Source of the DNA: Rugamonas violacea
GTDB lineage: Bacteria; Pseudomonadota; Gammaproteobacteria; Burkholderiales; Burkholderiaceae_D
DNA length: 48,540 nucleotides
Assembly: GCF_016461825.1 (NCBI RefSeq)
Contig: NZ_JAEMNU010000141.1
Span: 1 to 48,540, forward strand
Direction of reading: 5' to 3'
Of this stretch, positions 22,653 to 31,810 are shown one piece after another. The notes beneath the pieces were generated by a model. The model saw nothing but the letters and a program-made list of their open reading frames with translations. It was not told where the DNA came from and ran no database searches. Every line of letters begins with the position of its first letter. Within the stretch, counting starts at the first letter, position 1. The translations under genes and the position numbers were made by a program.

Positions 22653-24116
22653 ATGCGCTTCGAACCCATGCACCAATCCGTCCTGCTGTTCATCCTGGCC
22701 GCCGGCCTGCGCGCCGCGCCGGCGCCGGCGCAGACCAGCTCGCCCTTCCCGCCGCCCGACGAGCAGCTCGGCACCTATGTCGCCAACGCCGGCCCCGGCC
22801 TCGACACCGGCTGCACCTTTCGCGGCGGCGGCCCGCTATTGATCCACCTGCCGCTGCCGGTGCTGGTCAACCCCAAACAACTGAACCCCGACGGCACGCT
22901 GAAGAACGCCGCCAAGCTGGTCGCCGACGGCGTGCTGTCGGCCCAGGCCACGGTGCGCTTCCCCGTCTTCGACATCGACGACAAGGCCGTCACGCCAGGC
23001 TTCGCGCCCGAGGTCGACCGGGTCACCTTCAACGGCCGCTTCAAAAAAACGCTGGAGGGCTTCAACAACACCTGGACCGACGACTCGCTGGTGGTGCCCA
23101 TCGAGGAGCTCAAGTTCGGCCAGGACAACGAGCTGCGCATCGACATCGACACGGCCAACCCGAACGGCGAGTTTTGGTGCATGGCGGTCGACTGGATCTC
23201 GGTCGAGTTCGACGTGACGCCGCCCTACGTGGTGCAACACGGCATCTCGGCCAACGCCAGCACCTGGGAGGGCGCCTCGGCGCCCGGCGTGTTGGCCGCG
23301 CTGGACAAGCGCGGCGTGCTCTACACCCGCTTCTCGCTGGGCACGGCGGCCAAGGGCAACGGTTCGGTGGCGGCCAACGCGGCCGAGCTGCAGACCGACA
23401 TCGGCAAGTTCCTCGAACCGCTGAAAAGCAAGCAGGTCAACGTCATCGCCCACAGCAAGGGTGGCCTGGACACCCAGGCCATGCAGGCGCTGGCGCCGGA
23501 TTTCACCATCGTCTCGCTGTCGACGCTGTCGACGCCGCACCTGGGCAGCGTGGCGGCCGACCTGTCCATCGTGCAGAAGCAGAAGGCCGACGACAAGGTC
23601 AACGCCGGCACCGACCCTCACGGCTACGTCGCCAGCTACGTCGACACCTGGACCTTCGGCCAGGGACCGCAATTGCCCGGCCTGGCCGACCTGACCACCT
23701 ACGCCGCCACCGCCGCCCTCAGCACCGGCCAGCGCGGCAACATCGCCGGCACCTACACCATCGGCGCCGACGCCGACCTGAACGGCGACAACGACCTGAC
23801 CAGCAACGAGTCGACCCCGCTGTTCCCGGCCGCCGCCCACTACGCCGCGCGCCGCGCCTGGCTGGTGCTGCGCGACTTCGCCTCGGCCAAGATGACGCTG
23901 ACCACCGTGCCCGGCAAGCTGTGGGGCACGCGCACCGTGCTGACCTACACCGCCGTCGAGACCAGCACCGCCCAGGCCAACGACATCGTGGTGACGGAAA
24001 GCTCGGCCAACCCCGGCTACGGCACGCCGCTGGGCGACAGCATGGCCAACCACAGCACGGTCAAGAGCGGCGCCAACGTCGACACCATCCTCGACACCAC
24101 CATCCCGCTCCGGTAG
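22653..24116 (+). CDS. secreted alpha/beta-hydrolase (lipase/esterase-like)
   Basis: 487 residues, ATG preceded by AGGAG at seven bases. The signal peptide ends about residue 27 (APAPA-QT). The first ~190 residues are a beta-rich N-terminal region of unknown fold. The hydrolase core begins VVQHGISANASTWEG (HG oxyanion motif at 196-197) and has the nucleophile elbow AHSKGG with Ser268. His467 (NHST) is a candidate catalytic histidine; the acid residue is uncertain. A D/N-rich loop DADLNGDNDL at 373-382 looks like a calcium site. Closest general families are triacylglycerol lipases and PGAP1-like esterases; the substrate is not predictable. It lies between the cohesin-like gene (29 bp) and the dockerin gene (36 bp), suggesting joint expression. 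Confidence 0.78.
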   Translation: MRFEPMHQSVLLFILAAGLRAAPAPAQTSSPFPPPDEQLGTYVANAGPGLDTGCTFRGGGPLLIHLPLPVLVNPKQLNPDGTLKNAAKLVADGVLSAQATVRFPVFDIDDKAVTPGFAPEVDRVTFNGRFKKTLEGFNNTWTDDSLVVPIEELKFGQDNELRIDIDTANPNGEFWCMAVDWISVEFDVTPPYVVQHGISANASTWEGASAPGVLAALDKRGVLYTRFSLGTAAKGNGSVAANAAELQTDIGKFLEPLKSKQVNVIAHSKGGLDTQAMQALAPDFTIVSLSTLSTPHLGSVAADLSIVQKQKADDKVNAGTDPHGYVASYVDTWTFGQGPQLPGLADLTTYAATAALSTGQRGNIAGTYTIGADADLNGDNDLTSNESTPLFPAAAHYAARRAWLVLRDFASAKMTLTTVPGKLWGTRTVLTYTAVETSTAQANDIVVTESSANPGYGTPLGDSMANHSTVKSGANVDTILDTTIPLR

Positions 24117-24152
24117 CGCGCCGCCCACCACTACGATAGGATACCGACTGCC

Positions 24153-25898
24153 ATGAACACCCTCACCCCGCCACTTCCGCTACCCGGCCAGGGCGCGCCC
24201 GCCGCCCTCTGGCCGCTGTTGCAGCCGCTCTTGCGGCCATTCTTGCAGCCGCCCGCCCGCCTGCTGGCGCATCGGCTCGCCCGCTTGCCGGGCTTGATGC
24301 TCCTGCTGGCCCTGTGCCTGTGCCTGTTCCTGCCCGGCGGCGCCGGCGCCCAGACCGTGCCCGTCGCCCTCAACCTGCCCACCAGCGTCAGCGCCGACGT
24401 GCTGCCCGGCGCCACCACGCTCGACCTGCCCTTCGCCGTCAGCGGCGCCGACAGCCTGCAGTTCGACCTGATCGTGCCGGTCGACGGCGCCAGCTTGGCC
24501 CTGCTCGACCCGAGCGGCGCCGAGGTGCTGGCCTCGGGCGACCCGCGCCTGGCCTTCCACCCCGGCAGCGCGCAGACGCCGCCGCTGCCGGGCGGCGTGT
24601 TCGTCGCCGCAACCCTGGCCGCGCCGGCCGACGGCACCTGGACATTGCGCCTGCGCTTCCCCGCCGCCAGCGGCCCCACCGCCGTGCTGGGCACCATCAT
24701 GGCGCGCTCGCGCTACCAGGCCGGCATCGCCATCGAGCGCACCACCCTGCTGGTTGGCGAGGACGTCTCGATCGGCATGGTGGTGCTCGACAACGGCCGG
24801 CCGATCACCGGCCTGGCACCGACCATCAGCGTCGGCGCCGCCGCCGCCGTGCCGGCCAGCGACGACGGCCACGCCCCCGACGGCCTGGCCGACGACGGCG
24901 TCTACAGCATCGACCACACCTTCACCGCGCCCGGCCTGGTCGACATCAAGGCCAGCGTCAGCATCCCCACCGCGAACGGCCCGGTGCTGCGCCTGGCCAG
25001 CGCCCAGGTGCGCGCGGTGGCGCCGCTGCTGAGCGCCAGCGCGGTGCGGCTCGACACGCTGCGCGGCGTCGACGACTGCGTCAGCGCGCTGCGCGTCGGC
25101 GTCGACTTCAGCGTGCTGGCGCCGGCCACCTACGCCACGCTGGTGCGCCTGAGCGCGCCCAACGGCCGCAGCATCGACGTGCGCAAATCGATGGCGATGG
25201 GCGCCGCCGGCGCCACCGTCGAGGCCAGCTTCAGCGCCGCCGATATCCGCAGCCGGTTGGCCAGCGACGGTCCCTACACCGTCAGCCGCATCGACACGTT
25301 GCAACTGGGCGGCGACGAGCTGCTGTTGGCCTTCCGCCGGCTCGATGCCGGCAGCTTCGACGTCGCCCTGGCCGCGCTGTGCACGCCGCCCATCCTGCTG
25401 GAGGCGAGCCTGGTCTTCACGCCGCTACTCAGCGACGGCTATATCGCCTCCTTCGACCTGAGCTTCCCGGTGACGATCAACACGGCCGGCTTCTACCAGA
25501 TATCCTTCAAGCTGGTCGGCGCCAGCGGTGCCGACATCGAGCTGGTCAACGCCTCGCGCGCGCTGACCAAGGGCGTCAACCAGGTGCACGTCAACGTCGC
25601 CTCGCCGCGCTTCCTGCTGGTCGACGGCCCCTACCGCGCCATTTCGCTGCTGGTGTTGCAGGGCGCCACCAGCGCCCGCCTGTCCAACCTTGGCGCCAGC
25701 GCGGCCTACTCGCGCTGGCAGTTCCTGCCGGTCCGCGCGGGCGACCTGGACGGCGACGGCGCGGTCGGCCAGGCCGACGTCGACACATTGGCCGGCTTCC
25801 GTGGCGTGCGGGCGCTGGTGCCGGGCGACCGCCGCGACCTCAACCGCGACGGCGTGATCGACCTGCGCGACGCCCGTCTGCTGCAGTCGCTGCGCTGA
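24153..25898 (+). CDS. exported protein with C-terminal dockerin domain
   Basis: 581 residues. A long N-terminal leader (hydrophobic core about 48-62, cleavage near GAGA-QT at 66-67) is followed by several beta-sandwich segments. One has the PDGLADDGVYSIDHTFTAPG pattern found in choice-of-anchor and Ig-like modules (about 230-260). Residues 530-581 form a type I dockerin: two calcium-binding loop-helix repeats, DLDGDGAVGQAD (531-542) and DLNRDGVIDLRD (562-573), each with aspartate or asparagine at positions 1, 3, 5 and 12, separated by a linker. Dockerins bind cohesins, and a cohesin-like protein is encoded two genes upstream. No catalytic motif is visible, so it may be structural or ligand-binding. 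It starts 36 bp after the hydrolase and ends 2 bp before the next ATG. Confidence 0.8.
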   Translation: MNTLTPPLPLPGQGAPAALWPLLQPLLRPFLQPPARLLAHRLARLPGLMLLLALCLCLFLPGGAGAQTVPVALNLPTSVSADVLPGATTLDLPFAVSGADSLQFDLIVPVDGASLALLDPSGAEVLASGDPRLAFHPGSAQTPPLPGGVFVAATLAAPADGTWTLRLRFPAASGPTAVLGTIMARSRYQAGIAIERTTLLVGEDVSIGMVVLDNGRPITGLAPTISVGAAAAVPASDDGHAPDGLADDGVYSIDHTFTAPGLVDIKASVSIPTANGPVLRLASAQVRAVAPLLSASAVRLDTLRGVDDCVSALRVGVDFSVLAPATYATLVRLSAPNGRSIDVRKSMAMGAAGATVEASFSAADIRSRLASDGPYTVSRIDTLQLGGDELLLAFRRLDAGSFDVALAALCTPPILLEASLVFTPLLSDGYIASFDLSFPVTINTAGFYQISFKLVGASGADIELVNASRALTKGVNQVHVNVASPRFLLVDGPYRAISLLVLQGATSARLSNLGASAAYSRWQFLPVRAGDLDGDGAVGQADVDTLAGFRGVRALVPGDRRDLNRDGVIDLRDARLLQSLR

Positions 25899-25900
25899 GC

Positions 25901-26320
<420 letters not shown>

Positions 26321-26390
26321 GGCCGGCCGCCCTCTGTGGCGCCCGCTGAAAGCGCTTCCACACTGGCCCCCAGGCGCTGGCCCGCTCGGG

Positions 26391-26396
26391 TATAAT
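26391..26396 (+). promoter_or_regulatory. -10 element of the prfB-HAD-lysS promoter
   Basis: A perfect TATAAT lies 35 bases before the prfB ATG, in the short gap after the polyQ gene. No good -35 is visible at 16-18 bp, so it may rely on an activator or on the strong -10. Confidence 0.5.
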
Positions 26397-26430
26397 CCAA
26401 GGTTTGATTTCTGCATAGAAAAGATAAGCC

Positions 26431-27535
26431 ATGGAAGCCGAACGCATCAACGCCCTCTCCGCACTGCTCGCCGATCTGACGACCCGCGAAGCCGAACTTC
26501 GGAGGTATCTTTGACTTCGATACCAAGTCAGAGAAACTCGAACAAGTCAACGAAGAATTAGAAGACCCGACCGTCTGGAACGATCCCAAGCGCGCCCAGG
26601 ACCTGGGTAAGGAAAAGAAATCGCTCGAAGCGATCGTCTTCTCCCTGACCAAGGCCGACGCCGACCTGCGCGACACCGCCGACTTGTTCGCCATGGCGCG
26701 CGAGGAGCAGGATGAAGACACGCTCGAAGCCATCATCCTCGACGTCGAAGACATCAAGAAGGTCATCGAAGGCATGGAGTTCCGCCGGATGTTCAACAAT
26801 CCGATGGACCCGAACAACTGCTTCATCGACATCCAGGCCGGCGCCGGCGGCACCGAGGCGCAGGACTGGGCCTCGATGCTGCTGCGCCAGTACCTGCGCT
26901 ATTGCGAACGCAAGGGCTTCAAGGTCGAGATCATGGAGCAGTCCGACGGCGAGGTGGCCGGCATCAAGACCGCCACCCTGAAGGTCGAGGGCGACCACGC
27001 CTACGGCTTCCTGCGCACCGAAACCGGCGTGCACCGTTTGGTGCGCAAGTCGCCGTTCGACTCGGCCAACGGCCGCCACACCTCGTTCACCTCGCTGTTC
27101 GTGTATCCGGAAGTGGACGACTCGATCGACATCGAGATCAACCCGGCCGACCTGCGCGTCGACACCTACCGCGCCTCCGGCGCCGGTGGTCAGCACATCA
27201 ACAAGACCGATTCGGCCGTGCGTCTGACGCACATGCCGTCCGGTATCGTGGTGCAGTGCCAGAACGACCGCTCGCAGCACCGCAACCGCGCCGAGGCGAT
27301 GGAAATGCTCAAGGCCAAGCTGTACGAGGCCGAACTGCGCAAGCGCATGAGCGAGCAGCAGAAGCTGGAAGACTCCAAGACCGACGTCGGCTGGGGCCAC
27401 CAGATCCGTTCCTACGTGCTAGACCAGTCGCGCATCAAGGATCTGCGCACCAACTTCGAGACGGGCAACACCAAGGGCGTGCTGGACGGCGACCTGGACG
27501 ACTTCATCTCCGCATCCCTCAAGCAAGGCGTATAA
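26431..27535 (+). CDS. prfB: Peptide chain release factor 2 (programmed +1 frameshift)
   Basis: RF2 recognises UGA and UAA and triggers peptide release. A 27-codon leader frame (MEAERINALSALL...) ends at an in-frame TGA (26512-26514). Shifting +1 there joins it to 340 further codons, giving 367 residues, against 365 for E. coli RF2. The stop-codon-reading tripeptide SPF is at 207-209 and the catalytic GGQ at 252-254, both at expected positions. The intact downstream frame and the classical slip site show this is autoregulation, not a pseudogene. A HAD phosphatase gene starts 2 bp after the stop, followed by lysS; prfB-lysS linkage is common in proteobacteria. Confidence 0.98.
26499..26514 (+). 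promoter_or_regulatory. prfB: prfB +1 frameshift site
   Basis: Shine-Dalgarno-like CGGAGG, then TAT, then the slippery CTT and TGAC. Ribosomes pause at the TGA when RF2 is scarce and slip from CTT to TTT, continuing at GAC (26513). Spacing between the internal Shine-Dalgarno and the TGA is the same as in E. coli. Confidence 0.97.
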
Positions 27536-27537
27536 CC

Positions 27538-28233
27538 ATGACCCACCCGCAGCGCGCATTCATCTTCGACATGGACGGCACCATCGTCGACAACATGGCC
27601 TTCCACACCAAGTCGTGGCTGGCCTTCTTCGAACGGCGCGGCCACACGGTCGACGCCGACGAGTTCTTCCGCGCCACGGCCGGCCGCCAGGGCCACGAGA
27701 TCATGGCCCACTACATGGGCGACCATCTGAGCAAGGAAGAAAGCGCGCTGCTGGATTTTGAAAAAGAATCGCTGTACCGCGAGCTGTACGCGCCCCACCG
27801 GGCCACCGTCAAAGGCTTCGACGCGCTGATCGCGGCGGCCAAAAGCCGCCGCGTGGCGCTGGCCGTGGCCACCGCCGCGCCCAACGACAACATCGTCTTC
27901 ACGCTCGACGGCCTGGCGCTGCGCGGCCACTTCGACGCCGTCGTCGGCGCCGCCGACGTCGCCCGTGGCAAGCCGAATCCGGACGTGTTCCTGCTGGCGG
28001 CCCAGCGCTGCGGCGCCGCCCCCGAGCACAGCATCGTCTTCGAGGACGCCCCGCTCGGCGTCGAGGCGGCGCGCCGCGCCGGCATGCGCGCGGTGGTGCT
28101 CACCACCACCCTGCCGGCCGAGGCCTTCGCCGAATTCGACAACGTGATCTGCATCGCGCGCGACTTCAGCGAGCTCGATGTCGAGCAGCTGTTCGGCCTG
28201 AGCGCCGACTTCGCCGCCGCATCCACCCTTTAA
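27538..28233 (+). CDS. HAD-superfamily phosphatase (beta-phosphoglucomutase/YqaB-like)
   Basis: 231 residues, cytoplasmic. HAD motif I FDMDGT gives nucleophile Asp10 and acid/base Asp12. A helical cap occupies about 16-85, motif II lies in AVATAAP, motif III is the lysine of GKPNP, and motif IV is FEDAPLGVEAA. The type-I cap and motif spacing suggest a small-molecule phosphomonoesterase or phosphoglucomutase-like enzyme, such as fructose-1-phosphatase YqaB; the substrate is uncertain. It starts 2 bp after prfB and ends 26 bp before lysS, so it is part of the same transcript. Confidence 0.88.
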   Translation: MTHPQRAFIFDMDGTIVDNMAFHTKSWLAFFERRGHTVDADEFFRATAGRQGHEIMAHYMGDHLSKEESALLDFEKESLYRELYAPHRATVKGFDALIAAAKSRRVALAVATAAPNDNIVFTLDGLALRGHFDAVVGAADVARGKPNPDVFLLAAQRCGAAPEHSIVFEDAPLGVEAARRAGMRAVVLTTTLPAEAFAEFDNVICIARDFSELDVEQLFGLSADFAAASTL

Positions 28234-28259
28234 ATACTCACCTCAACAAAGCACACACC

Positions 28260-29795
28260 ATGACCACGGAACAAGATCAAGCAGGAGCGCAGGCCGCGCC
28301 GGACGAAAACAAGATCATCGCCGAGCGCCGCGTCAAGCTGGCCGCCCTGCGCGAGCAAGGCATCGCCTTCCCCAACGACTTCCGCCCGCAGCACAAGGCC
28401 GCCGACCTGCACCAACAATACGCCGCCAAGAGCCGTGAAGAACTCGAAGCCGAACCTGTCACCGTGGTGCTGGCCGGCCGCATGATGCTGAAACGCGAAG
28501 CCGGCAAGAAGGCCGCCTTCGCCACCCTGCAGGACGCCTCCGGCGCCAAGGCCGACGGCCGCATCCAGATCTACGCCACGCTCGACCTGACCGGCGAAGC
28601 CGCCATGGCCGCGCTGCACCACTACGACCTGGGCGACATCCTCGGCGTCACCGGCACCCTGTTCAAGACCAAGACCGACGAACTGACCATCAAGGTCAGC
28701 GAGCTGCGCCTGATCACCAAATCGCTGCGCCCGCTGCCCGACAAATTCCACGGCCTGGCCGACCAGGAAACCAAGTACCGCCAGCGCTACGTCGACCTGA
28801 TCATGAACGAAGAGACGCGCCGCACCTTCAAGGCGCGCACCTCCGCCATCTCGTCGATCCGCCGCTTCATGGAAAAGAACGAGTTCATGGAAGTGGAAAC
28901 GCCGATGCTGCACACCATTCCCGGCGGCGCGGCGGCCAAGCCCTTCACCACCCACCACAACGCGCTCGACATGCAAATGTTCCTGCGCATCGCGCCCGAG
29001 CTGTACCTGAAGCGCCTGGTGGTGGGCGGCTTCGACCGCGTGTTCGAAATCAACCGCAACTTCCGCAACGAAGGCGTGTCGATCCGTCACAACCCCGAAT
29101 TCACCATGATGGAGTTCTACGCCGCCTACACCGACTACAAGTGGTTGATGGACTTCACCGAAGCCGTCATCCGCCAGGCCGCCATCGACGCCCACGGCAC
29201 CGCCACCCTGACCTACGGCGGCCGCGAACTGGATCTGGCCAAGCCCTTCCACCGCCTGACCATCGTCGAAGCGATCAACAAGTACGCGCCCGGCTACACC
29301 GCCGCGCAGCTGACCGACGCCGAGTTCATCAAGACCGAGCTGCTCAAGTTCGGCGTCAAGCCCTTCGCCACCGCCGGCCTGGGCGCGCTGCAACTGGCGC
29401 TGTTCGAAGAAACCGCCGAAGCCCAGCTGTGGGAACCGACCTACATCATCAACTACCCGGTCGAAGTGTCGCCGCTGGCGCGCGCCTCCGACACCGTGGC
29501 CGGCATCACCGAGCGCTTCGAGCTGTTCATGGTCGGCCGCGAGATCGCCAACGGCTTCTCCGAGTTGAACGACGCCGAAGACCAGTCGGCCCGCTTCCTG
29601 GCCCAGGTGGCCGCCAAGGACGCCGGCGATGAAGAGGCGATGTTCTACGACGCCGACTACATCCGCGCGCTGGAATACGGCATGCCGCCGGCCGGCGGTT
29701 GCGGCATCGGCATCGACCGCCTGATGATGATCATCACCGACTCGCCGAACATCCGCGACGTGCTGCTGTTCCCGCACCTGCGCCGCGAAGACTAA
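28260..29795 (+). CDS. lysS: Lysyl-tRNA synthetase, class II
   Basis: 511 residues (E. coli LysS is 505). It charges tRNA-Lys with lysine in the cytoplasm. The N-terminal OB-fold anticodon-binding domain spans about 60-170. The catalytic core has motif 2 FRNEGVSIRHNPEFTMMEFY and motif 3 GCGIGIDRLMMI, with the QRYVDLI helix preceding motif 1. It is the last gene of the prfB-HAD-lysS run and is followed by a strong hairpin terminator 20 bp after the stop. No clear Shine-Dalgarno is visible before the ATG. Confidence 0.98.
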   Translation: MTTEQDQAGAQAAPDENKIIAERRVKLAALREQGIAFPNDFRPQHKAADLHQQYAAKSREELEAEPVTVVLAGRMMLKREAGKKAAFATLQDASGAKADGRIQIYATLDLTGEAAMAALHHYDLGDILGVTGTLFKTKTDELTIKVSELRLITKSLRPLPDKFHGLADQETKYRQRYVDLIMNEETRRTFKARTSAISSIRRFMEKNEFMEVETPMLHTIPGGAAAKPFTTHHNALDMQMFLRIAPELYLKRLVVGGFDRVFEINRNFRNEGVSIRHNPEFTMMEFYAAYTDYKWLMDFTEAVIRQAAIDAHGTATLTYGGRELDLAKPFHRLTIVEAINKYAPGYTAAQLTDAEFIKTELLKFGVKPFATAGLGALQLALFEETAEAQLWEPTYIINYPVEVSPLARASDTVAGITERFELFMVGREIANGFSELNDAEDQSARFLAQVAAKDAGDEEAMFYDADYIRALEYGMPPAGGCGIGIDRLMMIITDSPNIRDVLLFPHLRRED

Positions 29796-29815
29796 GCACC
29801 GGCATCAGCCATAAG

Positions 29816-29851
29816 AAAAGCCGCCCGACTGCGAAGTCGGGCGGCTTTTTT
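29816..29851 (+). terminator. intrinsic terminator after lysS (possibly bidirectional)
   Basis: AGCCGCCCGACT-GCGA-AGTCGGGCGGCT: a perfect 12-bp stem followed by TTTTT, and preceded by AAAA on the other side. Confidence 0.95.
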
Positions 29852-29902
29852 CATTCATCCACGGGGCGGCGGGGTCCCACCGACACCCCACGGCAGCAAC
29901 CC

Positions 29903-29929
29903 GGGGTCGGACCCGCCGGGTCCGACCCC
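29903..29929. repeat. interspersed palindrome, copy 1
   Basis: Arms GGGGTCGGACCC and GGGTCCGACCCC flank a 3-base loop (GCC); the arms are perfectly complementary. It lies just past the lysS terminator. Related copies occur at 36635, 39663 and 48519. Confidence 0.9.
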
Positions 29930-29997
29930 GGCTTCCCGCCGCTGGGGTTAACCAGAGCCGCCGCAGCAACGGGCAGCAACGGGGGTCAGCAGCAACG

Positions 29998-30093
29998 GGG
30001 GTCAGTGCCGACATTCGGACACGGTCTCAACAGTAGCACCACCTATACACAATCTTACGGCTCAGTTCGTGTCCAAATGTCGGCACTGACCCC
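29998..30093. repeat. 26-bp-arm inverted repeat between lysS and ppnN
   Basis: Left arm (29998-30023) begins GGGGTCAGTGCCGACATT. The right arm (30068-30093) is its reverse complement with a single mismatch, and 44 bases lie between. The core holds no gene. Directly after it, CTGACCCCGGGGGCG occurs twice in tandem (30086-30100 and 30101-30115), then a run of ten G. Structure suggests a small non-autonomous mobile or REP-type element. Confidence 0.85.
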
Positions 30094-30125
30094 GGGGGCG
30101 CTGACCCCGGGGGCGGGGGGGGGGA

Positions 30126-31496
30126 TTACTGGATCACGCGGTAGCAGGGGATGTAGGCCTTGCCGGCCAGCTTCATCCGGTGCTGCGCGACGAAGGAGGC
30201 CAGCAGCGCGTCCATCGGCCCCATGATCGAGGCGTCGCCGTGGATCTCGAAGTGGCCGAACTTCTCGATCGCGCGGATGCCCTCGTCCTTGACGTTGCCC
30301 GCCACCACGCCGGAGAAGGCGCGGCGCAGATTGGCCGCCAACAGATGCACTTCCTGGTTCTTGTGCAGGCTCAGGTTGCGCATGTTCTCGTGGGTCGGCG
30401 CGAACGGACGCTGGAACTCGTGGTCGATCTTCAGCAGCCAGTTGTAATAATAGGCGTCGCTGCGCGACTTGCGGAACTCGCGCACCTGCTTGATGCCCGC
30501 CTGCATCTCGCGCGCCACCAGTTCCGGATCGTCGATGATGATCTTGTAGCGCTGCTGCGCCTCCGGCCCCAGCGTGTCGCTGAGGAACTGGTTGATCTGC
30601 ACGAAGTAGTCGCGCGAGCTTTCCGGTCCGGTGAAGATCAGCGGGAACGGGATCTCGGCATTGTCCGGATGCAGCAGGATGCCCAGGATGTAGAGGATCT
30701 CCTCGGCCGTGCCGGCGCCGCCGGGGAACACCACGATGCCGTGGCCGGCGCGCACGAAGGCCTCCAGCCGCTTCTCGATGTCCGGCATGATGACCAGCGA
30801 GTTGACGATCGGGTTGGGCGACTCGGCGGCGATGATGCCCGGCTCGGAGATGCCCAGGTAGCGCCCGGTCTGCAGGCGCTGCTTGGCGTGGCCGATGGTG
30901 GCGCCCTTCATCGGGCCCTTCATCGCGCCCGGGCCGCAGCCGGTGCAAATGTCCAGGCCGCGCAGGCCCATCTGGTAGCCCACTTCCTTCGAGTAGTTGT
31001 ACTCGGCGCGGTTGATCGAGTGGCCGCCCCAGCACACCACCAGGTTGGGGTTGAGCAAGGGTTTCAGTACGTTGGCGTTGCGCAGGATGTGGAACACGGC
31101 GTCGGTGATGCCCTCGGTGCCGTCCAGGTCGAACTTCGGATTGTCGCTCACCTCGTTGCTGACGAAGATGATGTCGCGCAGCACGGCGAACAGATGCTCG
31201 TGGATGCCCTTGACCATCTTGCCGTCGACGAAGGCGATGCCCGGCGCGCCCTTGATGTCGAGCTTGATGCCGCGCTCGCGCTGGACGATGCTGATCTCAA
31301 ACGATTTGTAGCGCTCCAGCAGTTCCTTTCCATCGTCGATAGTGCTGCCGCAGTTGAGCACGGCCAGTGCGCAATTGCGGAACATATTATAGAGGCCGCC
31401 CTGGCTAGTATCGAGCAGCTTGTTGACTTCGGCTTTGGAGAGCACTTCCAGCTGGCCCTCGGGCGCGATCAGGGTATCGACAACGTCATGTTCCAT
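30126..31496 (-). CDS. ppnN: PpnN (YgdH) nucleotide 5'-monophosphate nucleosidase, LOG family
   Basis: 456 residues (E. coli PpnN 454). It cleaves the N-glycosidic bond of nucleoside 5'-monophosphates to release base and ribose 5-phosphate, and in E. coli is tuned by (p)ppGpp. The Rossmann-like LOG core has GPGAMKG (188-194) and the active-site PGGAGTAEE (258-266). The long N-terminal extension and the C-terminal domain (about 370-456) that distinguish PpnN from short LOG proteins are both present. It is a monocistronic unit divergent from the peptide transporter and convergent with lysS across a repeat-filled gap. Confidence 0.95.
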   Translation of the reverse strand: MEHDVVDTLIAPEGQLEVLSKAEVNKLLDTSQGGLYNMFRNCALAVLNCGSTIDDGKELLERYKSFEISIVQRERGIKLDIKGAPGIAFVDGKMVKGIHEHLFAVLRDIIFVSNEVSDNPKFDLDGTEGITDAVFHILRNANVLKPLLNPNLVVCWGGHSINRAEYNYSKEVGYQMGLRGLDICTGCGPGAMKGPMKGATIGHAKQRLQTGRYLGISEPGIIAAESPNPIVNSLVIMPDIEKRLEAFVRAGHGIVVFPGGAGTAEEILYILGILLHPDNAEIPFPLIFTGPESSRDYFVQINQFLSDTLGPEAQQRYKIIIDDPELVAREMQAGIKQVREFRKSRSDAYYYNWLLKIDHEFQRPFAPTHENMRNLSLHKNQEVHLLAANLRRAFSGVVAGNVKDEGIRAIEKFGHFEIHGDASIMGPMDALLASFVAQHRMKLAGKAYIPCYRVIQ

Positions 31497-31810
31497 AGTA
31501 CAGAAATCCTTATTCAGTTCATTCCAACACTTGTGTTTGCCTCACGCCGGCAATGCCAATATACGACAACTCGGCCCGTTTGGGGCCGGAGATTGCAGAT
31601 TCGCATCACCCCGCGCGGCGCCCCGCTTCTCTAGCACAACTGAACCTTTTTTGCAGGCTGGACGGCAAAAGCTGTGTCGGCGCCGTTTTGTAGATTAAAA
31701 TGCTCGCCTATTGGGAACCGGGCCCGTCACGAGCGGGCTTGCTCAGGCACATTTTTTAGCTGCGGTCCCCCATAAGACTCTATTCATAATAATTTTTCAG
31801 GAGAAACCGC
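31497..31810. other. intergenic region between ppnN and the POT transporter
   Basis: 314 bp without a coding frame of note. It should hold divergent promoters for ppnN and the transporter. The only clear signal is the transporter's AGGAG ribosome-binding site (31799-31803), seven bases before its ATG. No convincing -35/-10 pair, known riboswitch or terminator was recognised. Confidence 0.6.

Noticed and set aside
26431..26514. prfB broken by an early TGA
   Set aside because: The TGA is in the classical programmed frameshift context and the downstream frame is complete.
28230..29777. 515-codon minus-strand frame over lysS
   Set aside because: Antisense shadow of lysS, which has complete class II synthetase motifs.
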